64,000 bases of DNA, from NCBI GenBank assembly GCA_958366945.1, contig CATXCY010000004.1, positions 30,803 through 94,802 on the forward strand, in the 5' to 3' direction. Source of the DNA: Bruticola sp004554425 (GTDB lineage Bacteria; Vulcanimicrobiota; Xenobia; Xenobiales; Xenobiaceae). The notes below the pieces were generated by a model. The model searched no databases. It was not told the DNA's origin and saw only the letters and a program-made list of their open reading frames with translations. Each line of letters starts with the position of its first letter. Position 1 is the stretch's first letter. Shown one piece after another: positions 1-9,198 of the stretch. Both the position numbers and the translations under genes were made by a program.

Positions 1-484
1 AAATACTTGTCTCTGCCAATTGAGCAGCAATTTTATTATCGATCCAAATATATATAGGGTTAAAGAAATTGGCTGCCAAACGGCCGAATATGGCATAAGG
101 ATCGAGGAAACTAACTATATAACTCAATCCTCCAACTAAGGCAATAGCATAAATGGATGCACAAATATAGCGAGCATTATTAACCTTATTTCGAGGTGAG
201 CGAAAAACGAATTTGGGCTGACGTCGGAATTTTGCTCCCAAGTAGGAAAAAATTTCTTGCAAAATGCCCAAAGGACAAATAAAAGAACAGTAAAGACGGC
301 CGCCTAATAAAGTTGCCATTAGCCACAGTCCCAAAACAAACAAATTAAAGCTTAATAAGGCTGGTATTATTTGCAATTTAGCTAAAAAAGATAGACCATA
401 AACGTTGGTACCTGAATTAGTAAACAACCACAACATACCGCCAAACATAATAACGGCTAGCCAAATGCGAATTTTTTTCAGCAC
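1..484 (-). CDS. 4Fe-4S polyferredoxin-like membrane protein (NapH/NosR/CcoG type), cut by window edge
   Basis: Only the first 161 codons are in the window; the gene runs off the left edge. The start is GTG at 484, preceded by a purine-rich AGAGGGG ribosome-binding site. The visible part has two N-terminal hydrophobic segments, then the signature GRLYCSFICPLGILQ, and then another membrane segment (about residues 108-126). Cys-x3-Cys-Pro-Leu-Gly following a membrane helix is typical of the membrane polyferredoxin family (NapH, NosR and relatives), which passes electrons at the inner membrane. The soluble 4Fe-4S motifs expected further on lie outside the window, so the specific role is unknown. 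It lies just downstream of the terminator that follows the ATP-grasp gene and probably has its own promoter. Confidence 0.7.
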   Translation of the reverse strand, partial: MLKKIRIWLAVIMFGGMLWLFTNSGTNVYGLSFLAKLQIIPALLSFNLFVLGLWLMATLLGGRLYCSFICPLGILQEIFSYLGAKFRRQPKFVFRSPRNKVNNARYICASIYAIALVGGLSYIVSFLDPYAIFGRLAANFFNPIYIWIDNKIAAQLAETSI

Positions 485-528
485 AACTTTCCCCTCTGGT
501 CTAAAATTTTGTTAGTTATTTTAAGGCT

Positions 529-577
529 AAAAACCAAAATTGGTTCGATTCATAGATAAAAATCGAACCAATTTTGG
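529..577 (-). terminator. Rho-independent terminator of the ATP-grasp gene
   Basis: A perfect 17-bp inverted repeat (534-550 with 561-577, core ATTGGTTCGATT) is followed on the minus strand by five T. It lies between the stop of the ATP-grasp gene and the start of the next minus-strand gene, so it most likely ends the former's transcript. Confidence 0.85.
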
Positions 578-618
578 TGTGCAACTAACGCTAACCGAAG
601 CGTCAAATACTACTCGCG

Positions 619-1821
619 TTAATCAGCTGTTTGCTTGGGAGGTTCTATAGCCATATAATCTTGGCGCATACGCTCCATATAAGAATTGGTCAGCTCAGTA
701 ATGCGATTAAAGCTAGGGCTCTTAAGCACCATACCGACGTGATGATCTTTGTCCATACGCCAAACGACTTCAGGATCATTATAAGCTGAGGTATCAGGCT
801 TAGCTTGGCGAGAAAGAGAAACCATTAAAGAAGCACTGTCATAACGACGCTCAGGCACAGTATACTCTTCGCCACGGGCACAAGCTAACTCCAAACGGGC
901 CCACTCTTGCCACAAATTGATACCGGTAGCTGCTTCTACCATCATATCGATATTGGCTCCGCCTACACGAGCGGCAATTTCTAAGAAATAAACCTGGCCA
1001 TCTTTAGAAGAGCGAATAAACTCTGCATGAGTAACGCCACGCACCAGCTTCATAGCCTTAACGATCTTGCGATTCATTTCAGCTACTTCAGGTTCTTCTT
1101 CAAAACCTTGAGGCAAAGTACGAGTGCAGAATACACCACCGAAGTTCCAAATATCGAAAGGAGGCTTTACGTAACGAGAGACGTTAGAAAAAACGATTTT
1201 GCTATCCCAAACAATAGAGTCTACATGATAGACAGAACCGGGAATATACTCTTCCAATAAGCGATGGCTTTGTTCATCGCCTAACTGACTAACAATATCC
1301 CAAAATTCTTGAGGGTTGTTAATCTTTTTAATTCCCACTGCTCCAGCTTCAGAGCGAGGTTTCAAGAACCAAGGGCCGGGAACTTCTTTCATAAATTTGT
1401 CAAGCTTGCCATAATTTAAGACATGCTCGAAACGAGGGCAGCGAATATGCTCATCGCGAGCTTGCACGCGCATAGCTAACTTGTCACGGAAATAGCGAGC
1501 AGTAGTGTCTCCCATGCCGGGAATGCGCAAATGTTCACGCAAGGAAGCTACCAACTCCACATCATAATCGTCCATAGGAACAATACGATCAAAGACGATA
1601 TTACGGGCCAAGTAAGAGACAGCATTCATAACTTCTTGGCGACTGGTAAATTCAGGCATATAGAATACGTCTTTTAAGTATTGACGCGCCCAAGGTTCAT
1701 CTTTAAAGCTAAGTTTAGTTAATAAATAGACTTGGCATCCCTCTTTATAGCATTCTTCTATAAAACGGTTACCTTTAAAGTAGCTGGCGACGACTAAAAT
1801 AGTGACAGGCTTTTTATCCAA
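619..1821 (-). CDS. ATP-grasp domain carboxylate-amine/thiol ligase family protein
   Basis: A 400-residue soluble protein with an ATP-grasp fold. The N-terminal part (about 1-100) looks like a pre-ATP-grasp domain (ILVVASYFKGNRFIEEC). The ATP-binding core shows FLKPRSEAGAVGIKKI (about 150-167), a Glu-rich LLEEYIPG strand, and the C-terminal metal/ATP motif FLEIAARVGGANIDMM (about 275-292). Such enzymes activate a carboxylate as acyl phosphate and join it to an amine, but the substrates cannot be told from sequence. The start is TTG at 1821 with GAGGAG six bases upstream; a hairpin abuts that site. The gene is monocistronic between pepF and a strong terminator. No biosynthetic partner lies beside it. 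Confidence 0.8.
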   Translation of the reverse strand: MDKKPVTILVVASYFKGNRFIEECYKEGCQVYLLTKLSFKDEPWARQYLKDVFYMPEFTSRQEVMNAVSYLARNIVFDRIVPMDDYDVELVASLREHLRIPGMGDTTARYFRDKLAMRVQARDEHIRCPRFEHVLNYGKLDKFMKEVPGPWFLKPRSEAGAVGIKKINNPQEFWDIVSQLGDEQSHRLLEEYIPGSVYHVDSIVWDSKIVFSNVSRYVKPPFDIWNFGGVFCTRTLPQGFEEEPEVAEMNRKIVKAMKLVRGVTHAEFIRSSKDGQVYFLEIAARVGGANIDMMVEAATGINLWQEWARLELACARGEEYTVPERRYDSASLMVSLSRQAKPDTSAYNDPEVVWRMDKDHHVGMVLKSPSFNRITELTNSYMERMRQDYMAIEPPKQTAD

Positions 1822-1833
1822 AACAAACTCCTC

Positions 1834-1857
1834 GGCGAGTTCTCAAATGAACTCGCC
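1834..1857 (-). promoter_or_regulatory. Hairpin directly abutting the ribosome-binding site of the ATP-grasp gene
   Basis: A perfect 9-bp inverted repeat (GGCGAGTTC at 1834-1842, GAACTCGCC at 1849-1857, six-base loop). Read on the minus strand, its 3' arm ends immediately before the GAGGAG ribosome-binding site of the TTG-started gene. No T-run follows the stem, so it is a poor terminator. It may be a translation-control or mRNA-stability element. Confidence 0.4.
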
Positions 1858-1912
1858 TTAGTGCAATGATAATTGATACAAAATAACTAAAAATAGTAAC
1901 CCGTGTATTCTA

Positions 1913-3727
1913 TCACGAGTTGAGAAGCTCTTCAAATGCCGTGAAATCGCGGTTTATTATGTCTAAAGAACTTTCCCAGAATTTGCTATCAGTTAAATCG
2001 GCACCTAATCCGAGACGAGCTGTATCTTCACAAGAAGCGCTGCCAGTTAAGCGTAACAACTTAGTGAAGATAGGTAAAAATTCAGCGCCTTGCTTAAGCG
2101 CTTGGGCATAAATACCCATGCTGAAAAGATAGCCAAAAATATAAGGGAAGTTATAGAAGCTGATCTCCGTAATATAGAAATGGCCTTTGGAAGCCCAGAA
2201 CCAAGGATCTAGTTGTTTTTCATCCAAAGCGTCACCGTATACTTGCTTTTGGGTTTCTTCCATAAGGAAGCAAAGCTCAGAAGCAGAGAACAGTTTTTGA
2301 GGACGTTTCTCGTAAAAAGATCTTTCGAATAAATAGCGCATGACGATATTAAGTAAGTAACTAGCTGCGTCATCGAGACGGCGTTGGTACATACTCAATT
2401 TTTCCAAGCGACTCAGCCCCGGCTGGGCTAACAAATAATCACTGAGCAAAGCTTCGGCAAAGGTAGAAGCGGTTTCGGCTAACGTCATAGGATAATTGTG
2501 AGCACAAGGACGCAAACCATCCATTAAGTATTCGTGATAAGCGTGGCCCAATTCGTGAGCTAAAGTAAAAACGTCACCTAAATTGCCCTGGAAAGTCATG
2601 AAAATACGTGACTGTCCCAATAAAATGGAAGAAGTGCAGAAACCGCCAGGCCGTTTACCCTCTCGTACTTCTGATTCTACCCAATGATTATCTAAAGCTT
2701 CACGAGCGAATTTGCCAAAAGCTGGATCGAAACGATTAAAAGCTTTAACAATTAATTCCCCAGCTTCTTGCCAAGTATATGTTTTGCTATTAGCAGGCTT
2801 CACTTCATGCAAATAAGCAGCGAAGTCTACTGGAGCGCCCAAATCTTGGAAGCCGAGACGCTCTAAGCCAAGTAACTTAGCTTTTAAACGTAAATAACGG
2901 CGCGGCAATTCGGCATGTTTGAGCACTGTATCGATCATTTTTTCCAAAGTCGAACGCTGCAAACCAGAATCAAAAGCAGCTTCTTCCAAGAAGTGTTTGT
3001 AACCGCGACGAGCTTGCAATTTCAAACGACAGCCAGCAATATTGTTCAAAGCGGCGCTTACCGAGTGAGCAGCTCCTTCCCAAGCTTTATTAGATGCAGC
3101 TAAAGTGCTGGTTCTGACTTGGCGATCCGGATCTTCCATCAAGCTGACTTTCAAACTCATGGGAGCGCGACGCTTTTGTCCTTTGCTGTCAGTAATTTCA
3201 AAGTTAAGAGAGCCGGCTATATTTTCATACAGATTTTCCCAAGCTTTAAAACCGGTTAAATCCAATTCCGCAGCCAGATTTTCCAATTCTGAATCCATAC
3301 TGTGCAAAGCGCTGTGGCGCAAACGCTTTAGCTGATATTCAGCACCAGCCATCTTAGGATCGGCACACAGTTGCTTAAATTGCTCTCCGTTAAGTTTGCG
3401 CAAAGAGGCTAAAAGACGCACTTCAATCTGGCGGAATCTGGCGCCCAACTCTTCCAATTGGCTCTGAGCTTGGGCACTAACTTCATTGGCGATATCTTCA
3501 GAGCGTACACATTCCATATACACAACCATGTGTTGCAAACGCGCCTGAAGTTCTTCAAATTCCAATAAGAAAGCGCTCAGTTCATCTAAACTATGAGGAG
3601 CTTGCTTACAGCTAATCAGTTCCTCTACTCGCTCCTGAACAGCTGCAAAATAAGCCAAATAATCTTCTTGATCCGGCCCTTGGAAAAACGGCTTCAGATC
3701 CCAATTGTCAAAACCATAATTAGTCAT
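1913..3727 (-). CDS. pepF: Oligoendopeptidase F-type M3 metallopeptidase
   Basis: A 604-residue cytosolic zinc peptidase of family M3, the usual length for PepF. The catalytic motif HELGHAYHEYLM lies near residue 390: His and His bind zinc and Glu is the general base. The family also has a third ligand downstream, in the segment around LAETASTFAEALL. The long helical N-terminal region is typical of PepF, which degrades short peptides of about 7-17 residues inside the cell. The ATG at 3727 has an AAGG about 11 bases upstream. The prepilin operon upstream is separated by a terminator, so it likely has its own promoter. The product family is secure; the exact peptide preference is not. Confidence 0.92.
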   Translation of the reverse strand: MTNYGFDNWDLKPFFQGPDQEDYLAYFAAVQERVEELISCKQAPHSLDELSAFLLEFEELQARLQHMVVYMECVRSEDIANEVSAQAQSQLEELGARFRQIEVRLLASLRKLNGEQFKQLCADPKMAGAEYQLKRLRHSALHSMDSELENLAAELDLTGFKAWENLYENIAGSLNFEITDSKGQKRRAPMSLKVSLMEDPDRQVRTSTLAASNKAWEGAAHSVSAALNNIAGCRLKLQARRGYKHFLEEAAFDSGLQRSTLEKMIDTVLKHAELPRRYLRLKAKLLGLERLGFQDLGAPVDFAAYLHEVKPANSKTYTWQEAGELIVKAFNRFDPAFGKFAREALDNHWVESEVREGKRPGGFCTSSILLGQSRIFMTFQGNLGDVFTLAHELGHAYHEYLMDGLRPCAHNYPMTLAETASTFAEALLSDYLLAQPGLSRLEKLSMYQRRLDDAASYLLNIVMRYLFERSFYEKRPQKLFSASELCFLMEETQKQVYGDALDEKQLDPWFWASKGHFYITEISFYNFPYIFGYLFSMGIYAQALKQGAEFLPIFTKLLRLTGSASCEDTARLGLGADLTDSKFWESSLDIINRDFTAFEELLNS

Positions 3728-3773
3728 ATTGTTGATAACCTTCTAAAAAATACTGGTCTAATCGTCTTCGAAA

Positions 3774-3817
3774 AATGATTGGGCCGCCCCTTCCCTAAAG
3801 GAAGAAGCGGCCCAATT
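3774..3817 (-). terminator. Terminator at the end of the prepilin operon
   Basis: A GC-rich inverted repeat with ATTGGGCCGC and GCGGCCCAAT as outer arms, plus inner CTTCC/GGAAG pairing, is followed on the minus strand by CATTTTT. It separates the three-gene prepilin operon (ending at 3864) from pepF. Confidence 0.8.
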
Positions 3818-3863
3818 GATTAGGTATAAGCTATATGCTTATAGTGTGGAGAATAGTCAGCAA

Positions 3864-6383
3864 TTACAAATCGCTGATAGCTCCCTTGTCTTCGTAAGCG
3901 GTAATCATCCAATCACCGAAAACACCACGCTCTGCGAACTCTCCAACTTTCCATCTGGGGAAGATAGGAGGTAAGTTGTAACGCAAGTTTTCATCATGTT
4001 TGAAGTTTTGCACGTAGTATCCACGACCGTTGGTGTCTCCTTCCACATCGAGGAAGCCACTAACGATAGCGCCATTCAATTGGAAAGTACGAGCATTTTT
4101 ACCACTGTTGGAAATGTTACGATTGGAGGTAAGCTCCTCGTAAAGAGTCTTGCTGCCTCCGCTAAGCTTGGCATTATTGGCTGCCATGTTGTTCCAGTCA
4201 AATTGTACGGAGTGATCCATACTCATAAGTACGGCGTCAACACGCAATACATCTCGCTTAGCCTTACTACCCTTGCTATTTAAGGACTTATCATTAAGCA
4301 AAATATAATTTTTAGCTACAATACCCAAGCTGGGAGAACTATTGCTAGAGGATTTATAAGCAATATCACTGGCAAGAATGATGTTTCCCTCACGCTCAAG
4401 AGCACTAGACTGAGGAGTCGGCCAAATACTCTTAGCGGTGGAGCTTCCTATGCCAAGCTGTTTCTGGCTAAAAGGAGGAATATTTACGTAAGGGTTCTTG
4501 TCATAGAAGTCACGAGCTACGTCACTATAAAGAGCCGAATTACCAACTTTAGGATTAGAAGAACCGACATTGTTCAAGCTAATATCACGAGCTTCGTTAA
4601 CATTAGAGACAATAGTAAGAGCTCCATCCAAACACTCGTTGGCATTATTCTTAACGTCTATATAGTTGGTGCTAAGTCCTTTACCTTTACCAGCAAAGCT
4701 CTTTACATTAACGACTTCCACATTACCACCGGTAACGTTGATTACGCCATTATTGATCTTAGAAATATCAATAGTATTGGAACCGCTATACTTCGGAGTT
4801 AAATCCTCAACATAACTATTATTGATAGTACCGTCGGAATTAGTCATGGCCGAATTGTACTTAACAATTCTGGCTTTATCACCACTAATTTCTACACGAA
4901 CAGTAGCAAACGTAGGAACGGCAGAGCCAATGCTCTTAAAGCCACCCTTACCATCGGAAACTTTAGTCATAGACTGAGCAATGTCAGGGCACTTACCATT
5001 ACCATAGTGAGACTTCACATAGTTATAACTGGAGTCGGTGTTGACATTGTTATTGGCAGCTATGCTGATATTGATAGTTTTGGTGTTGTTGTTGCCAGTA
5101 TGGTCCTTAGCTTTGGCTGTAGCATACTCAAAATAATTTTCAGCTTGAGGTAAACCGAGTGAAGGCGTACCGTCACGCAAAGAGCCACTGAAGACTCCCT
5201 TTACATTGCTCAACTTTTGAGTGTCTTGACCCTTGCCTCGTTTGTATTCGTAATCTTTGCTACTGCGGGCCGTAGTTACATCACCTTGGAAAGTATACTT
5301 GCTGCTGGTGAATGAACTGTTACTAGAGAAGAAGCCGAGCTTACCGTCAAAGCCTCTATCATTTAAGTATTTCTTGACAGGGTTCTTTTCAGGATCTGCG
5401 TTGCTGGCATTGCCATAACCGTCTACGCGCAAACGACCACTCTCGATATAACCTTCGGGAAGGAATACAGAAGAGCGAGCAATTTCGCGGCCAGCTTCGG
5501 TCTTGCGATCATAATCGCTATTACTCTGACCAAGGTTTACGCCCAAAGCATCCCAAGAGCGAGCATTTTGAATGAAGTGCATAAAGTCGCAAGCCATGCT
5601 CTCACGCACACGCGCATCAACTACTCGAGTAGCCAAAGGAACTTTATTACTATTTACACCGTCGTTGGCATAAATTTTAGCAATAGAGAGAAGCTGATAT
5701 TGGCTGGGCTGATTGGAGTGAGGATAGCGGAACTCTGTGCAAACGACTTCAACTTCAGCGTAATTATCGCCGCGCTGTCCATAATTGAGGCGATAAGTGT
5801 CACCGCCACTGGGATTTTTAAAAGAAATCAGGCGGCTATCACTACCGTCACGATTATTGCCCGTGCCTCCACCGGCGGTAAGATCCGTTCCGGTGAAATT
5901 AGCGCACCATCTGTCTTCACCAAGCGTGGTAGTAGTATCATACTCAAGCCCATACTTGCTTTTGAGCGTATTGCTGTCTAAAGAACTAACCTCAATCCAA
6001 ACATCATTGTTTAAAGCTGTCTTGTTTCCACTTATATTTTTGGTAAGAACCAACTGACGTCCATAGGGATAGTTGTAGTTGCCGCCATTATAAGTATAAG
6101 CTTTGGTATTAACCCATTGAGAACGACGACCAGTGTAGCCGATGTTAAAATCGTCGGGATTAAAACCTATACCAGGCTGTCCCATATAGTTGATAGCCGC
6201 TTCGAGTCCCCAGTTGGCTGCATGGAGAGCAGCTTCGTTGTAGTTGACAACTCTGGTCGTGCGGCTGTCGTGCAGAGACAAAGCTACTACAGTAGTGCCA
6301 ATAGAAAATAAAACAGCAATGGTAAACAGAGCGAAGATTAGAGCTACGCCCCTCTTTACTTTTACTCTACGGGTAATATTCAT
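3864..6383 (-). CDS. Large PilX-like pilus-associated protein
   Basis: An 839-residue protein. Its N-terminus has a basic stretch, one hydrophobic helix (about residues 12-34) and then a segment like NEAALHAANWGLEAAINYM. This is the layout of PilX-type minor pilus proteins, whose glycine-leader motif is degenerate compared with classic prepilins. The rest (about 60-839) is very rich in Asn, Ser, Gly and Lys and holds repetitive strand-like stretches, suggesting a long extracellular, possibly beta-helical domain. Typical PilX proteins are 150-200 residues, so this is far longer. It is last in the operon 7942-3864 behind PilV-like and PilW-like genes. Start ATG 6383 has a good AAGGAG. A role in pilus assembly or adhesion is inferred. 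Confidence 0.65.
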   Translation of the reverse strand: MNITRRVKVKRGVALIFALFTIAVLFSIGTTVVALSLHDSRTTRVVNYNEAALHAANWGLEAAINYMGQPGIGFNPDDFNIGYTGRRSQWVNTKAYTYNGGNYNYPYGRQLVLTKNISGNKTALNNDVWIEVSSLDSNTLKSKYGLEYDTTTTLGEDRWCANFTGTDLTAGGGTGNNRDGSDSRLISFKNPSGGDTYRLNYGQRGDNYAEVEVVCTEFRYPHSNQPSQYQLLSIAKIYANDGVNSNKVPLATRVVDARVRESMACDFMHFIQNARSWDALGVNLGQSNSDYDRKTEAGREIARSSVFLPEGYIESGRLRVDGYGNASNADPEKNPVKKYLNDRGFDGKLGFFSSNSSFTSSKYTFQGDVTTARSSKDYEYKRGKGQDTQKLSNVKGVFSGSLRDGTPSLGLPQAENYFEYATAKAKDHTGNNNTKTINISIAANNNVNTDSSYNYVKSHYGNGKCPDIAQSMTKVSDGKGGFKSIGSAVPTFATVRVEISGDKARIVKYNSAMTNSDGTINNSYVEDLTPKYSGSNTIDISKINNGVINVTGGNVEVVNVKSFAGKGKGLSTNYIDVKNNANECLDGALTIVSNVNEARDISLNNVGSSNPKVGNSALYSDVARDFYDKNPYVNIPPFSQKQLGIGSSTAKSIWPTPQSSALEREGNIILASDIAYKSSSNSSPSLGIVAKNYILLNDKSLNSKGSKAKRDVLRVDAVLMSMDHSVQFDWNNMAANNAKLSGGSKTLYEELTSNRNISNSGKNARTFQLNGAIVSGFLDVEGDTNGRGYYVQNFKHDENLRYNLPPIFPRWKVGEFAERGVFGDWMITAYEDKGAISDL

Positions 6384-6401
6384 AAAAACTCCATCTCCTT
6401 C

Positions 6402-7397
6402 CTAGGCGCCAGCCTGCAAGCGAACCTGAGTTTCCAAATCTATCTTGGTAGCAGATCTTTCATCGGCTCCCTTAGCATCTTTATAGACTTTAGTTTGGAA
6501 CTTAATATTAAAGAGGTTGCGATTATAGGTTGTGTAATACTGAGGTTCAATGTTGGTGTTATTGCTGGGATTATGATAAATAGGATGCGACACTCTAAAA
6601 GTAATCGTAGCCTTATTCCTAGCAAAAGCACCGCCTTTGGAAGTATCGGAAAGCTTCTTGTCGCTAAAACTCTTCTCGCTGGTATTACCTGGATTCAGTG
6701 ACATAACCAACCAGTCAGCCTCATTATTGGCAGAAGACCCCTGAGCTTTTACTCTGTTATTAGCATCTGCAAAATAAGAGCTGTTAAACATCCAAATTAC
6801 GGCATCTACCTTTCGAGACGAATCGATAGAGACTTTTTTCTCGGAAGCTATATGACCACATTTTGTGCCATTATTGATATTATATACACGACGCCAAATG
6901 CGATCCGGAGTAGACTTAGGCACCATCCACTCAACGTAAACATAATCTCTTACGTCGGAAGGATCGAAAGCATAATTAGCTCCATCTTTGCCACTCATGC
7001 TAGCTTCCATCTTGGGCCTGGTAAAGATAAGGCGATCGTCTATATAGCAAACACCTTTGTTACCGGTAGTCTTCTTGACACTACTATCCATAGTTATGCT
7101 GGAATCGTAGCTGTCAGGCAAAACTACACCCGAAGGCACGTTACTGGAGCCTACAAAACTGAGCGAACTGGAACCAGCCGAAGGTAAAATGGCAGCCAAA
7201 CGCAATTCATCAGCCATGCGGTTCATAGCTTCACGAGTAGCGGTAGCTGCAGTACGCACGCTGCGCTCAAACTCCTGAGCCCTCATGGCAGAAATGACCA
7301 TGTAAGATAGGAACGCGACCATCATGGCTAGCAAGCCAGAAGCGACCAAAACTTCAATAAGCGTAAAGCCGTATTTTCTTTTTAGCCTTATGTTCAT
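6402..7397 (-). CDS. PilW-like minor prepilin
   Basis: A 331-residue protein with a class III prepilin signal: KRKYGFTLIEVLVASGLLAM, cleavage expected after Gly11, Glu at +5, then a hydrophobic helix. The C-terminal part is a Ser/Asn-rich globular domain. Length and operon position (between a PilV-like and a PilX-like gene) fit PilW-type minor pilins, which prime type IV pilus assembly in the inner membrane and are processed by PilD. Its ATG overlaps the stop of the upstream gene by one base (TAATG), implying translational coupling. No pre-pilin peptidase or assembly ATPase lies beside it; pilT is about 33 kb away. Family call is good; the exact PilW assignment is by position. Confidence 0.75.
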   Translation of the reverse strand: MNIRLKRKYGFTLIEVLVASGLLAMMVAFLSYMVISAMRAQEFERSVRTAATATREAMNRMADELRLAAILPSAGSSSLSFVGSSNVPSGVVLPDSYDSSITMDSSVKKTTGNKGVCYIDDRLIFTRPKMEASMSGKDGANYAFDPSDVRDYVYVEWMVPKSTPDRIWRRVYNINNGTKCGHIASEKKVSIDSSRKVDAVIWMFNSSYFADANNRVKAQGSSANNEADWLVMSLNPGNTSEKSFSDKKLSDTSKGGAFARNKATITFRVSHPIYHNPSNNTNIEPQYYTTYNRNLFNIKFQTKVYKDAKGADERSATKIDLETQVRLQAGA

Positions 7398-7942
7398 TAT
7401 CTGTTACCGGTCCTTGCGCTAATTACCGAAGCACTGCGAACGACTCTTTTACCGTTGATTGTTTCCGGCCAATAGACGTTTACTTCGATATTCCAGAATC
7501 TGGAGTCGTTGTTACCACCATTGCCCTTGTGATAGATATACACACCAGGACGTGCATTTTTTCCGGTAGATCCAGCTGCAGTGGCATAATCGAGCGTAAA
7601 GCCATCGTCCTTCAGTTCTTCTACCGATTGCAAAGCCCCATAGTAATTGTCAAAATTACCAGTTACTTTGCTTCTGGCATAATCCTCAATGTAATGCTTG
7701 CGTGCCCCTGCTATAGAAAAGAGAGACGAATTGCACGCTACGGGCATGGCACGCAACTCCTCAGCAACTGCAGCAGCGTGTTTAGCAGCTCTTACTGAAG
7801 CTTGAGATTGCCTATTCAGCTTGAAAGCTGCCGGAAAAACAGAAGCGAAAGCCACTAGAGTAGAGGTTAAAACTGCTATGGCTACCATTATTTCCAGCAA
7901 GGTCAAGCCTCGCTGCCCTTTCCTGTGAATTTTTAATTTCAT
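7397..7942 (-). CDS. PilV-like minor prepilin
   Basis: A 181-residue prepilin with leader MKLKIHRKGQRG, cleavage before LTLLEIMVAIAV, the Glu at +5 present and a hydrophobic helix after it. The following AAVAEELRAMP segment is typical of PilV/type II pseudopilin proteins. It is the first gene of the minus-strand prepilin operon. Start ATG 7942 has GAGG about 12 bases upstream. It would be inserted in the inner membrane and polymerised or used as a primer of pilus assembly. The 145-bp gap to the divergent plus-strand operon must hold promoters for both directions. Confidence 0.75.
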   Translation of the reverse strand: MKLKIHRKGQRGLTLLEIMVAIAVLTSTLVAFASVFPAAFKLNRQSQASVRAAKHAAAVAEELRAMPVACNSSLFSIAGARKHYIEDYARSKVTGNFDNYYGALQSVEELKDDGFTLDYATAAGSTGKNARPGVYIYHKGNGGNNDSRFWNIEVNVYWPETINGKRVVRSASVISARTGNR

Positions 7943-8087
7943 ATGATGACGAACCTCTCTTCCATCCTACGTCTCTATAGTATAGAATAAAAGTGTATAT
8001 TAAGTCTATTAAATCCTAGTTAATAAGTGTATCTTTACGGACAAAATAGACTATAAGGTCAATATCATTATAGGGGTTCTAAGGAAA

Positions 8088-8510
8088 TTGGCAAAGTCTA
8101 AATCTTCATTTTTTATCATACTTATAGTATGCGCGGCTTTATTTAGCTTTTTATTTGTCCCAGCTCTAGCAGCCGTAGTAGAAGGCGATCAAGTAGTCAG
8201 ATATGTAGACACTCCTACCGGAACTATTTTATATCAAGGCACAGCTATTGATACTTCTCCCAAAGCAGACATTTCTAGCCAGCAAGACTACACTCCTGAT
8301 TCTTTCAATGAAGAGACAGTAACAACTAGTAGAAGTAAGAATACCGTTCAAAGTGAAATTCCGGAAGTTCCTAACTTTGAAGCAGAAGTAGAAACTCCAG
8401 TACAGAAACACAAAAACAATAACACCTTGTTCCTTGTCATTGGAGCTATTGTTATTATAATAGGCGTAGGTATCATCCTATTTATTGCTAAATCGCGGGA
8501 GAAGAATTAA
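8088..8510 (+). CDS. Small bitopic membrane protein, unknown function
   Basis: A 140-residue protein with no recognised domain. An N-terminal hydrophobic stretch (about 8-29) ending near ALAAV looks like a signal peptide. A second hydrophobic helix (about 112-133) precedes a short basic tail (AKSREKN), so the roughly 80-residue middle should lie outside the inner membrane. The middle is rich in Thr, Ser and acidic residues. No ATG fits: the start is TTG 8088 with AGGGG about 11 bases upstream. It lies two bases before a prepilin gene and divergent to the minor-pilin operon, so a role in pilus or pseudopilus assembly is likely, but this rests on context only. Confidence 0.6.
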   Translation: MAKSKSSFFIILIVCAALFSFLFVPALAAVVEGDQVVRYVDTPTGTILYQGTAIDTSPKADISSQQDYTPDSFNEETVTTSRSKNTVQSEIPEVPNFEAEVETPVQKHKNNNTLFLVIGAIVIIIGVGIILFIAKSREKN

Positions 8511-8512
8511 AC

Positions 8513-9166
8513 ATGAAGATCTTTACGTCACCGCATCGCCAAAGAAAATTATTTGGCTTTACCCTTATTGAATTGATGGTCGTTATTGCGATTATCGGTA
8601 CCTTAGCTGCTATAGGTATAGGAAACCATCGTCGCAATATTGCTAGAACTAACGTTCTTCAGGAGATGGAGCGTTTTTGTGGAGCTGTTAGAGAAGTTCC
8701 GCCTATGGCTCAATCTTCCGGCGCCCCTTTAATGCTCAATAATAACAAACTTGTAAAAGTTGATTACAGCAAACAGAATAAACTGAGCGGCAACAGCGTA
8801 CTTAGCACCGGTAGCTCTTTTGTATGGAGAATTTATCAAAACAGAAAGATGATGAAGCAAGGCTTTGTCGGCTCCTCCGATAAGGTGAAAGTTTCTATAA
8901 CTCAAGGCTTAGTTAGCTCAAGTATGACTTCCCAAGCACCTGATTTGAAACAAGGAACTTGGATAGGTATCTACGGAGCCGACCAAAATACCCAAGCTGT
9001 AACCAGCGAAAAGCCTGTTTTCGCCTTGATATTCCGTCCTAACGGTACTCCTCTGGTAGATGGTAAAATCAGAGTTGTGCACTACGAAAACGAGAGACCT
9101 CGTAAAGGTGTGGAAATTAGCATCGATAAGATGGGCAGTATAAACGAGCAGCCTTACAATAAGTAA
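8513..9166 (+). CDS. Prepilin / type II secretion pseudopilin-like protein
   Basis: A 217-residue prepilin. The leader is basic (KIFTSPHRQRKLFG), cleavage is expected before FTLIELMVVIAIIGT, Glu is at +5, and a hydrophobic helix follows. The globular domain (about 40-217) resembles GspH/FimT-like minor pseudopilins in size but has no motif that settles it. It follows the bitopic protein by two bases and ends at a strong terminator, forming a two-gene plus-strand operon divergent from the PilV/PilW/PilX-like operon. It should act in the periplasm/inner membrane as part of a pilus or pseudopilus tip. Confidence 0.75.
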   Translation: MKIFTSPHRQRKLFGFTLIELMVVIAIIGTLAAIGIGNHRRNIARTNVLQEMERFCGAVREVPPMAQSSGAPLMLNNNKLVKVDYSKQNKLSGNSVLSTGSSFVWRIYQNRKMMKQGFVGSSDKVKVSITQGLVSSSMTSQAPDLKQGTWIGIYGADQNTQAVTSEKPVFALIFRPNGTPLVDGKIRVVHYENERPRKGVEISIDKMGSINEQPYNK

Positions 9167-9198
9167 TATGTAAATAGCTTTTGCTGCAAGTTATTTAG

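Noticed and set aside
5568..6057. Plus-strand open frames opposite the PilX-like gene
   Set aside because: They are antisense shadows of a long real gene, without a ribosome-binding site or any recognisable motif.
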